From assembly GCA_024689285.1 (NCBI GenBank), contig JAILDR010000170.1:1-19171 (forward strand): a DNA stretch of 19,171 nucleotides, read 5' to 3'. This document shows positions 8,106-14,549 of this stretch, one piece after another (the first letter of the stretch is position 1; each line of letters begins with the position of its first letter). Made by a program: the position numbers and the translations under genes. The stretch is from Bacteroidales bacterium. Its GTDB lineage: Bacteria; Bacteroidota; Bacteroidia; Bacteroidales; F082. Under the pieces are notes generated by a model that saw only the letters and a program-made list of their open reading frames with translations, searched no databases and was not told the DNA's origin.

Positions 8106-9191
8106 ATGGACCTTGGTGCCTACATGGCGGAGACCATCCGCAACATTATGGCGAAAGCCTATCTGAACGTGCTGAGCAACCCGCGCGAGACCCGCTTTGT
8201 TGCGCAGATGCAGCACACCATAAGCAAAGCCGAACGGCGGCGCAAGGCGCACCTCGAAAAAGAAGGTGTAGTCGTGCCGCCATTCCTTATTGCCAGCATC
8301 GCCACCACCTGCAACCTGCAATGCAAAGGCTGCTATGCCCGAAAGAACGGCATCGCAGGCAACCCTGGCCGCCATAGCGAGAAGCCCTCTCTCACTCCCG
8401 AGCAATGGAACTCCATCTTTAAGGAAGCTGCCGACTTGGGTGTCAGTTTCTGCCTACTGGCGGGAGGCGAACCCTTGATGCGCCGCGACCTGCTGGAATG
8501 TGCTGCCCAAGTGGACGACATCATCTTTCCTGTCTTCACCAACGGCACACTCATAGGAGCAGCCTATACGGAGTTCTTCAAAAACCACCTCAACATGGTG
8601 CCCGTCATCAGCCTTGAAGGAGAATTGGCGGCTACCGACGACCGACGCGGCAACGGTGTGTTTCAGCGGGCTTTGCGCTCGATGGAGATGTTACAGAAAG
8701 AGAAACTCTTCTTTGGCACCAGCATCACCGTCACCACCGAAAACTATCACGATGTGACTTCCGAAGCCTTTCTCAGCCATCTTGTCGCATTAGGCTGCCG
8801 GCTGGTGTTCTATGTAGAGTATGTGCCTTTCGACGAAAGCACCACTCATCTGGCCTTCCGCGACGAGCATGTGGCTGAGATGGAACAAATCGTGGAACTG
8901 CGTCGCGAGGGTTTCAAGGAGATGATTTTCCTCAGTTTCCCGGGTGACGAGAAAGCCGTCGACGGCTGTATGGCTGCGGGCAGAGGGTTCTTCCACATTG
9001 GTCCCGACGGGGCTGCCGAGCCCTGCCCCTTCTCCCCTTTCAGCGACAACAACGTGGCGCAGACAGGTTTGCGTCAGGCTTTGAAGTCGCCCTTGTTCCG
9101 CAAGATACGCGATGCCCGCGCCCTCGGATGGGAGCATACAGGCGGCTGCACCCTTTATGAACATCGGGACGAGATCAGCAGAATGTTATAA
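8106..9191 (+). CDS. Radical SAM enzyme with C-terminal cysteine region
   Basis: A cytoplasmic iron-sulfur enzyme of 361 residues. The CX3CX2C motif binding the [4Fe-4S]-SAM cluster is CNLQCKGC (Cys69, Cys73, Cys76), followed by the SAM-contacting GGEP (120-123). The C-terminal third has Cys288, Cys307 (in AAEPCPFSPFSD) and Cys348 (GGCTLYEH), suggesting a shortened SPASM/twitch-type auxiliary cluster or a substrate-binding site. That layout is typical of peptide- or cofactor-modifying relatives of MoaA and PqqE, but I cannot name the substrate. No precursor peptide gene is apparent beside it. Residues 35-55 form a basic helical N-terminal extension. The ATG at 8106 was preferred to an in-frame TTG at 8082. 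It is a single-gene unit convergent with the cargo gene downstream. Confidence 0.9.
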   Translation: MDLGAYMAETIRNIMAKAYLNVLSNPRETRFVAQMQHTISKAERRRKAHLEKEGVVVPPFLIASIATTCNLQCKGCYARKNGIAGNPGRHSEKPSLTPEQWNSIFKEAADLGVSFCLLAGGEPLMRRDLLECAAQVDDIIFPVFTNGTLIGAAYTEFFKNHLNMVPVISLEGELAATDDRRGNGVFQRALRSMEMLQKEKLFFGTSITVTTENYHDVTSEAFLSHLVALGCRLVFYVEYVPFDESTTHLAFRDEHVAEMEQIVELRREGFKEMIFLSFPGDEKAVDGCMAAGRGFFHIGPDGAAEPCPFSPFSDNNVAQTGLRQALKSPLFRKIRDARALGWEHTGGCTLYEHRDEISRML

Positions 9192-9253
9192 ACCAAAAAA
9201 CTTCTGCGAGAGACTCAACTTCCGGAGACGCATTAAAATTAAAAAAGAAAACG

Positions 9254-10615
9254 TTATTCCTTAACAAATCTTACCGTAACGCCCTTTGTCTTAATGGCAT
9301 AGATGCCTGGTGCAAGGTCGCTCACATCTATCATGCCTTTGTAATGTTCCTGTTTCACCATACGACCCGTCATGTCGAAAACGCTGACGGCCACATCATC
9401 TTTTACATCCAAATGAAGGAAGTTCACCACGGGATTGGGCCAGAGTGCAATGCTTCCCGCTGTCTGTTCGGGAATACTGGTGGGATCAGTAACATTATAA
9501 TTGATGGTCGATGCCATGAATTGTCCAAATGCTATTACGTAGCCTTGGGAAAACGGCGAAAGGTCTCCGTTGTAAAAAACCTTAGTTTCGTCAGTAAAGC
9601 AGTACCCTTCTTCAGGTGAAATAGTAAGAATCATGCAATACGATAAATCCTCATTATTGAAGACATCCTCCTCGGCAAGAGCACCATTGGCAACGCCATC
9701 TCCCCAAAGCCAATCAACGGCATTAATGGAATAATGGGCATCTGGAGCCGCTTCCAAGTCAAAGTCGGGATGCTCACCCCAGGCAGGTTCTGTGAAGCCT
9801 TCCACATAGATTTCATCAATAACTTCAGGCTCAGGGGGCGTCGGCTGCGGCACCATGAACAAGCCGGCAAGCTGCGTTCCTTCGCCAATCTCGCCAATCA
9901 ACGTCGCTGTCCCTGTTTCTGTATTCACCTGATACAGTCCATGGTCACTCAAAGTGGCAAACTGCGCCCAATAAAGCTCGCCCGTTTCAAGGTCGAAGGC
10001 CATGCTTTGTGTGTACCAAACGTCTTTGCCGGTGGGCCCGACCAAAGAAGTGGCGGCATTGTCAAGATCTATCTCATACAAGTTACCGTCCTCGTAAGCA
10101 ACGCCATAGGCCTGCCCTTGGTTATTGATGGCAAGCGTCCACAGCTTTACGTTAAAACTCCCGACGACTTCAACCTCCGAAGGTGTGGCGAGACTGGAAC
10201 GCTTCAGATAACTATTGTATTGGCTGTCTTGACACAAATAATACATCATCCCGTCTATAGGATTGTACGACATGTCGATATACAAGTTATACTGTTCCAA
10301 GGCGGGCACGACCATCTCATAATCACCGATGGTTTGCGTCTCATTAATAAAAGGTGCTTTGCATAGGCTTCTTGTATTGGTGACAAACCAAACATAACCG
10401 TCCAGATAGGTGGCAGCCCAAATGGTCGGGAAAGTTTCTGACACCGCTTGTACGGCATCAGGAGCCTGTGAATTAAAACTGATAAAATGGTTCTGCCAAT
10501 TCGCCCCGTTTGAAGTGTACAAAGCATAACCATACCATTGAGCGTTGGAGGCATAAGCCGTCCCGAAAAGAGCCGTAAACGCAATGGCCGTCCACAATAG
10601 TAACATTCTTCTCAT
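9254..10615 (-). CDS. Secreted protein with type IX secretion sorting domain
   Basis: 453 residues. A signal peptide (about 1-22, ending FGTAYA) directs Sec export. Residues ~25-255 contain repeated short beta motifs such as GYVWFVTN, MMYYLCQD, LYEIDLD and LYQVNTETGTATLIGEIG, consistent with a beta-propeller-like domain. After a Pro-rich linker (PTPPEPEV, near 262-269) comes a second domain of ~110 residues, then the type A sorting domain from about 385 (LWPNPVVNFLHLDV, VFDMTGRMV, LAPGIYAIKTKGVTVRFVKE). The C-terminal domain targets the protein to the type IX secretion system, where it is normally cleaved and the protein anchored or released. The broken gene at 6820-7322 is a relative. The ligand is unknown. 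It is divergent from the PhzF-like gene. Confidence 0.9.
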   Translation of the reverse strand: MRRMLLLWTAIAFTALFGTAYASNAQWYGYALYTSNGANWQNHFISFNSQAPDAVQAVSETFPTIWAATYLDGYVWFVTNTRSLCKAPFINETQTIGDYEMVVPALEQYNLYIDMSYNPIDGMMYYLCQDSQYNSYLKRSSLATPSEVEVVGSFNVKLWTLAINNQGQAYGVAYEDGNLYEIDLDNAATSLVGPTGKDVWYTQSMAFDLETGELYWAQFATLSDHGLYQVNTETGTATLIGEIGEGTQLAGLFMVPQPTPPEPEVIDEIYVEGFTEPAWGEHPDFDLEAAPDAHYSINAVDWLWGDGVANGALAEEDVFNNEDLSYCMILTISPEEGYCFTDETKVFYNGDLSPFSQGYVIAFGQFMASTINYNVTDPTSIPEQTAGSIALWPNPVVNFLHLDVKDDVAVSVFDMTGRMVKQEHYKGMIDVSDLAPGIYAIKTKGVTVRFVKE

Positions 10616-10644
10616 AGTGATATTAGTTAAGATGATTCAGCCCG

Positions 10645-10676
10645 CAAAAATATAAAAAACCCATATCCCTGACAAA
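10645..10676 (-). promoter_or_regulatory. Full -33/-7 promoter of the secreted protein gene
   Basis: On the minus strand TTTG (10673-10676) is followed after exactly 20 nt by TATTTTTG (10645-10652) and C. This is the best complete Bacteroidota promoter in the window. It lies 30 nt before the ATG. Confidence 0.75.
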
Positions 10677-10699
10677 ATCTTGGATTGCAGATTATTTCA

Positions 10700-10707
10700 T
10701 ATTTTTG
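10700..10707 (+). promoter_or_regulatory. -7 box of the PhzF-like gene
   Basis: TATTTTTG followed by CA is an exact TAnnTTTG match, 27 nt before the PhzF ATG. Its upstream region overlaps that of the divergent cargo-gene promoter; the two -7 boxes are 47 nt apart. The only -33 candidate is CTTG at 10679-10682, with a short 17-nt spacer. Confidence 0.65.
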
Positions 10708-10734
10708 CAAAACTTTTGATAAAAGGTATTTGTT

Positions 10735-11571
10735 ATGAGATTCTATATTGTTGACGCTTTCACCAGCAAGCCATTTGGCGGGAATACCGCTGGAGTGGTG
10801 CTGCTTGACTCTGATCTTTTCCCAGAGGATGACCTCATGCTGAGCATCGCCGGCGAGCTGCGTTTTTCGGAGACGGCATTCATCAAAAGGCATTCTGCAC
10901 ATGAGTTCACAATTCGTTACTTCACCCCGAAGGCGGAAGTGGAGCTTTGCGGACATGCCACCATCGCCTCGTTCTTCCTGCTTCACCAAAAGGAACTGGC
11001 CTCGGGACAATGCATTTGTCACACGCTGGCGGGCGATTTGTGCATTCTGGTAGATGAAAAGGTGATGATGCAGATGGCAAAACCGCATATCGAGGCTACC
11101 ATCAACGACGTTGAGGAAATCTATCAGGCTTTGGGCGTGAAGGATTACCGTCCCTCTATGCCCGTGCAGGTGGTTTATGCAGGGTTACCAGACATCATGT
11201 TGCCTTTACCTGATATTGCCACTTTGCAATCACTTCAGCCCGACATGGAAGCTGTTTCAGACCTTACTAAGAAGTACGGGGCTGTGAGTTTCCATGTTTT
11301 TGCTTTCGGAGAAGACGGATACACAGCTCATGTGCGGGACTTCGCGCCACTTTACGATATTCCCGAGGAGTCAGCTACAGGTACTGCCAACGCCTCTCTT
11401 ACCTACTATCTCCAGCAACACGGCTGCATAGGCTTGGAAGCCGACTGCATCTTTCTCCAGGGCGAAGCAATGGGCAGGCCTTCGGCAATAGCCACTCGCA
11501 TTCAAACCGGCAACAATGTATTTGTTGGAGGAACAGCATCCGTTGTAGCTGAAGGGATGTTGCTGGTATAG
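10735..11571 (+). CDS. PhzF family isomerase/epimerase
   Basis: A cytoplasmic protein of 278 residues with the two-lobed diaminopimelate-epimerase fold expected of the family. Conserved parts: FGGNTAGVV (14-22), FSETAFI (44-50) with Glu46 as the likely general acid/base, TPKAEVELCGHATIAS (64-79), and the second-lobe EESATGTANASL loop near 216-227, which contacts substrate carboxylates. Characterised members catalyse a proton shift (PhzF in phenazine synthesis), but most bacterial copies have no known substrate. No phenazine genes are nearby, so the symbol phzF is not warranted. Its stop lies 13 nt from the stop of the convergent LolA-like gene, with no clear terminator between them. Confidence 0.95.
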   Translation: MRFYIVDAFTSKPFGGNTAGVVLLDSDLFPEDDLMLSIAGELRFSETAFIKRHSAHEFTIRYFTPKAEVELCGHATIASFFLLHQKELASGQCICHTLAGDLCILVDEKVMMQMAKPHIEATINDVEEIYQALGVKDYRPSMPVQVVYAGLPDIMLPLPDIATLQSLQPDMEAVSDLTKKYGAVSFHVFAFGEDGYTAHVRDFAPLYDIPEESATGTANASLTYYLQQHGCIGLEADCIFLQGEAMGRPSAIATRIQTGNNVFVGGTASVVAEGMLLV

Positions 11572-11584
11572 ATCACACAACGTG

Positions 11585-12220
11585 TTATCGCTCGTCGATG
11601 ATTGTGGCGTCCGGATAGTCGGCAGGATTGAAGGTGACTTGAGCTTCCGTCACGCCCACCTTGAAGTTTTCCATAGAGATGCCAATGCCTTTCGCCTTGG
11701 TTTTCATGTAGATGGTTGAATAATCGGCTTTTGAAACGGCAAGATCGATGCGCTTCGGGTCATCCTTTTCCTTGTTCGATTTGTTTTTCTTGCACGTGAT
11801 GTACCACACTTTATCGTTGGTCTTCTTGTCAAAAGAGAGGTCATAGCCTTCTGAAACGCCCGTGACGAGATTTTTGTCGCCCGAGTTGCTGTTATTTTCC
11901 TTGGGTTTCGCTTTGGTGATTCTCACCTCGTTTTTCTCCGAGTCATACGTCCATTCGGTCGTGCCGTCGCTCCAATTAATGTTTTTATTGTCCTTGGCAA
12001 AGACATCCACCCTGAGTTTGTCGCCCAGCGTATAGTTGGTAGCCCTGAACTCACCGAGGATGGGGATTGACATCAAGAAATCGAATGACATGCCAAGGGA
12101 ATCACCTTTTCTAAACTCAGCATTCATGCGCTCAACGACTTCTTCTGGCGTTTGTGCGCTAAGGTTCATTGAGGCTGTGATAGCCCCGACAAAACAGATA
12201 ATCAAAAAGATACGCTTCAT
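11585..12220 (-). CDS. LolA-like periplasmic lipoprotein carrier
   Basis: 211 residues with a Sec signal peptide (MKRIFLIICFVGAITASMNLSAQ), which predicts a soluble periplasmic protein. The mature part has the LolA-like half-barrel pattern: an N-terminal helix (TPEEVVERMNAEF), alternating strands with LRVDVF and TEWTYD, and the C-terminal FNPADYPDATIIDER, which matches the usual ending of Bacteroidota LolA-like proteins. LolA carries lipoproteins from LolCDE to the outer membrane. This copy is in an accessory context and may be a paralogue rather than the housekeeping LolA. I chose the ATG at 12220 rather than an in-frame GTG at 12238, because the signal peptide begins exactly there after an A-rich stretch. 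Confidence 0.85.
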   Translation of the reverse strand: MKRIFLIICFVGAITASMNLSAQTPEEVVERMNAEFRKGDSLGMSFDFLMSIPILGEFRATNYTLGDKLRVDVFAKDNKNINWSDGTTEWTYDSEKNEVRITKAKPKENNSNSGDKNLVTGVSEGYDLSFDKKTNDKVWYITCKKNKSNKEKDDPKRIDLAVSKADYSTIYMKTKAKGIGISMENFKVGVTEAQVTFNPADYPDATIIDER

Positions 12221-12263
12221 TTTTTCATTTAACCGCACAGGATTGGTTTACAATGCGACTTTG

Positions 12264-12271
12264 CAAAAGTA
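12264..12271 (-). promoter_or_regulatory. -7 box of the LolA-like gene
   Basis: Minus-strand TACTTTTG followed by C is an exact TAnnTTTG match, 43 nt before the ATG. GTTG (12291-12294), a 3/4 match to the -33 TTTG, lies 19 nt upstream. Confidence 0.6.
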
Positions 12272-12339
12272 AGGAAATCTGCAAATCGGGCAACATCTGA
12301 GGTTGCGTTTTTTTTGTATTTTTACCCAAATTTTCCTTT

Positions 12340-12545
12340 ATGGCTAATCCGTCAAAAGATTCAACCATGCTGCAATCACCTATTCTTGGCATCACGCCTC
12401 TTTGGGAAAGAGTGTGCAATAAATTATGGATGCAGCGAATGAAAAGAGCCACAATCATCCCGTTTATTCTAATCGAGTTTTGGAGAATGAATCACGTTTC
12501 TTGTTGGTTGAACAAATTTTTTTGTACATTTGCAGTTGTTGTTAA
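12340..12545 (+). pseudogene. Possible small frameshifted gene upstream of DUF362
   Basis: From an ATG at 12340 the frame reads MANPSKDSTMLQSPILG through PLWERVCNK. Near 12420 a neighbouring frame (ATG at 12426) continues with a more protein-like sequence (MDAANEKSHNHPVYSNRVLE ... FLLVEQIF) and stops at 12545. One extra A in the AAA at 12421-12423 would join them into one ~68-residue protein. A near-consensus -7 box (TATTTTTA, 12317-12324) precedes the ATG. I do not recognise the product. The first frame also runs on into the DUF362 coding region, but its low-complexity sequence between 12550 and 12710 is unlikely to be protein. This may be a small gene with an error, a remnant, or chance. 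Confidence 0.3.
12525..12532 (+). promoter_or_regulatory. Upstream -7 box in front of DUF362
   Basis: TACATTTG followed by CA, after a T run, is an exact TAnnTTTG match. CTTG lies 21 nt upstream (12500-12503). With the box at 12633 it may form tandem promoters for the DUF362-flavodoxin operon. Confidence 0.45.
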
Positions 12546-12606
12546 CCGCCCGATCCCATTGTCCTGGTTACACATTACTGATATTTGTCAATCTTATATC
12601 TCTTAT

Positions 12607-12640
12607 TTTGTTCGTATTTCATGCAAATTTACTACTTTTG
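12607..12640 (+). promoter_or_regulatory. Main candidate promoter of the DUF362-flavodoxin operon
   Basis: TTTG (12607-12610), 22 nt, then TACTTTTG (12633-12640) followed by C. This places transcription start near 12647 and gives a leader of about 65 nt to the ATG at 12713. The leader contains a hairpin. Confidence 0.6.
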
Positions 12641-12670
12641 CGCTTGCAACCCTGACTTGCAGACAACCAC

Positions 12671-12693
12671 GCTGCAAATCTAAGGTTTGCAGC
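12671..12693 (+). promoter_or_regulatory. Hairpin in the DUF362 leader
   Basis: GCTGCAAA - 7 nt - TTTGCAGC is a perfect 8-bp stem that ends 19 nt before the leader ATG at 12713. A third TTGCAG lies just upstream (about 12658-12663). It could be a repressor operator or an RNA structure controlling translation start. Confidence 0.4.
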
Positions 12694-12712
12694 AAATATC
12701 GATACCCAGTTT

Positions 12713-13773
12713 ATGAAAGCAAAAATCAAATCTTTGCAGCCTTAATTCTGCTTTTTGCTGTAGGCTGCACCGGATCATCGAACAAAGGTCAAACCGGTAA
12801 CAATCAACTCTCTGACAACATGGAAAACACACAAAACGAACAAAAGGAATCGGTCGTTTATCTGACCAAGAACATCAGCCCCGAAGGGCTTGTCAAAATT
12901 TACAAAGCACTCGGCGTTCCGGCAAAAGGGCGCGTGGCCATCAAGATGAGTACCGGCGAGGGCAGCAACCCCAACTACCTGAAACCCGAACTCATCAAGG
13001 ACCTGGTCTATGAAGTGGACGGCACCATCGTGGAATGCAATACCGCATACACAAGCGGTCCCGGCGATGAAAAAGACGACCGCAACAATTCAGCCAACCA
13101 CTGGAAAGTCATCGAACGGCACGGTTTCACACCCACATTCAAGGTCGACATTATGGACGAGGAAGGCGAGATGCGTATCCCTGTGCAAGATTCGACGCAC
13201 CTCAAATACGACATCGTGGGCGACCACATGGCCAACTACGACTTCATGATTGCCCTCAACCACTTCAAGGGTCACCCTATGGGCGGCTATGGCGGTGCAT
13301 TGAAGAACCTCTCCATCGGCTGCGCCAGTCAGAACGGCAAGGCCTACATCCACTCCTCGGGCAAGATGGAAGTACTCGATATGGGCAAACTATGGACACA
13401 AGAATACATCGGTGACCAGGACGGTTTCCTTGAAAGTATGGCCGCGGCAGCACAGGCTGTGGTGGACTACTTCGAGAATAAGGAAGGCATCATCTACATC
13501 AACGTGATGAACAACATGAGCATCGACTGCGATTGCGTGGACCATCCCGCCCCAGTGAAACTTGAAGACTACGGCATCCTCGCCTCCACCGACCCCGTGG
13601 CTCTCGACCAAGCTTGCGTCGACATCATCAACAATCAACAAGTGACCGCCACCAACGACCCCAACGACCTGCTTAACCGCATCGACAAGCAGCATGGCGT
13701 CCACACTATTGAGCACGCCGAAGCCATCGGACTCGGCAACCGCCAATACACCATCGTAAACATTGACAAATAA
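12713..13773 (+). CDS. DUF362 family lipoprotein, leader frameshifted
   Basis: The body (from about 12840) is a DUF362 domain, with the signature GHPMGGYGGALKNLSIGC and a late CDCVDHPAP followed by GILASTDPVALDQACVD. DUF362 proteins are poorly characterised and often accompany iron-sulfur or flavin redox proteins. Upstream in the same frame is a lipoprotein signal core (NQIFAALILLFAVGC, lipobox FAVGC) with no start codon. The ATG at 12713 is out of frame and meets a stop after 10 codons. Adding one A to the A5 tract at 12721-12725 gives MKAKNQIFAALILLFAVGC, a textbook leader. So either the assembly lost a base or the gene is disrupted or phase-variable. If disrupted, translation could start at ATG 12820 and give a cytoplasmic 317-residue form. 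The flavodoxin gene begins 6 nt downstream. Confidence 0.8.
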
Positions 13774-13779
13774 CACATT

Positions 13780-14313
13780 ATGAAGCGCATCACATTAATG
13801 ATTGCCGCTTGCTGCCTGATACTGACAGCCTGTGCACAGAAACCCAAACAATCAAACAATTCAACAAATCAACAATTAAGCACTATGAAAAAGACTTTGA
13901 TAGTTTACTTCTCAGCCACGGGCAACACCAAAGCAGCTGCCCAAAAGCTGGCAAAAGAATTCAACGCGGACCTTTACGAAATCACCCCAGAGATACCCTA
14001 CACCGCTGCCGACCTCGACTGGCGCGACAAGACTTCGCGTTCCACACTGGAGATGAACGACAAGACCTCGCGTCCCGCCATCATGGGACATTGCGAAAAC
14101 ATCGCAGAATATGATGTTGTTTGGATTGGCTTCCCTGTGTGGTGGTATACCGCACCGACCATCGTCAACACCTTCATCGAAGCCCACGACCTGAGTGGCA
14201 AAACTCTCAACGTGTTTGCCACCAGCGGCGGCAGCGACGTGAAAGGTTCATACAACGACCTCAAGAAGACCTACCCGCAATACACTTGGGATAACAGCCG
14301 GTTAATGAACTAA
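13780..14313 (+). CDS. Lipoprotein-anchored flavodoxin (Flavodoxin_4-like)
   Basis: 177 residues. Residues 1-18 are a lipoprotein signal peptide with lipobox LTAC (Cys18), followed by an Asn/Gln/Ser-rich linker. At Met36 a standard flavodoxin begins: TLIVYFSATGNTKAAA, with the FMN phosphate loop SATGNT at 45-50, then YDVVWIGFPVWWYTAPTIVNTF (111-132) with aromatic residues that flank the isoalloxazine, and ATSGGSD (147-153). It should be an FMN electron carrier tethered outside the cytoplasmic membrane, unlike most flavodoxins. An internal ATG (13885) at Met36 could produce a cytoplasmic form. The C-terminus stops at SRLMN, about 15-20 residues short of what I recall for relatives. It shares an operon with DUF362 and is followed by a strong terminator. 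Confidence 0.92.
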   Translation: MKRITLMIAACCLILTACAQKPKQSNNSTNQQLSTMKKTLIVYFSATGNTKAAAQKLAKEFNADLYEITPEIPYTAADLDWRDKTSRSTLEMNDKTSRPAIMGHCENIAEYDVVWIGFPVWWYTAPTIVNTFIEAHDLSGKTLNVFATSGGSDVKGSYNDLKKTYPQYTWDNSRLMN

Positions 14314-14334
14314 TGAATCAAGTCAAACATGAAG

Positions 14335-14374
14335 AATCCGCAATTCAAGCAATGCTTGGGTTGCGGATTTTTTT
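14335..14374 (+). terminator. Rho-independent terminator after the flavodoxin gene
   Basis: AATCCGCAA (14335-14343) pairs perfectly with TTGCGGATT (14361-14369), and the stem runs into seven T residues. The 17-nt loop contains a second small stem (AAGCA/TGCTT). It lies 22 nt after the stop and separates the DUF362-flavodoxin operon from the dehydrogenase unit. Confidence 0.9.
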
Positions 14375-14403
14375 ACAATCTATCATAAATAAAGAAAAAA
14401 CAT

Positions 14404-14411
14404 TACCTTTG
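14404..14411 (+). promoter_or_regulatory. Distal -7 box of the dehydrogenase unit
   Basis: TACCTTTG followed by CA is an exact TAnnTTTG match. It would give a leader of about 130 nt containing short open reading frames. No clear -33 box is seen. Confidence 0.5.
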
Positions 14412-14433
14412 CATGGTGAAATGAAAAGAGAGA

Positions 14434-14502
14434 ATGGCAATAACAAGCAACAGACTGAAACAGACCTTTAGCGAAGGCGGGGCAAAGGAGAAATACAAAT
14501 AA
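14434..14502 (+). other. Short leader ORF (22 codons) before the dehydrogenase
   Basis: ATG to TAA encodes a 22-residue peptide, MAITSNRLKQTF followed by SEGGAKEKYK. Two other short frames overlap it (14413-14424, M-V-K; 14421-14471, 16 residues). They lie between two candidate promoters and could be leader peptides that modulate translation, or be without function. No family recognised. Confidence 0.25.
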
Positions 14503-14511
14503 TACGAACGC

Positions 14512-14519
14512 TATTTTTG
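14512..14519 (+). promoter_or_regulatory. Proximal -7 box of the dehydrogenase unit
   Basis: TATTTTTG is an exact TAnnTTTG match, 30 nt before the ATG at 14550, the same spacing as for several other genes here. No clear TTTG at -33. Confidence 0.5.
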
Positions 14520-14549
14520 TTGCCTAAACTATCATAAAAACAAAACATT

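Noticed and set aside
11572..11584. Terminator between PhzF and LolA-like genes
   Set aside because: Only a 4-bp stem (ACAC/GTGT) without a T tract fits in the 13-nt gap, which is too weak to call.
12340..13773. Continuous 477-codon frame as one DUF362 protein
   Set aside because: The stretch 12550-12710 contains two promoter boxes and a hairpin, and its translation is low-quality. The lipoprotein leader begins at 12713, so the first ~125 codons are not part of the product.
13390..13776. 128-codon minus-strand frame opposite the DUF362 gene
   Set aside because: It is antisense to the conserved DUF362 body, Val/His-rich, and has no promoter or recognisable domain.
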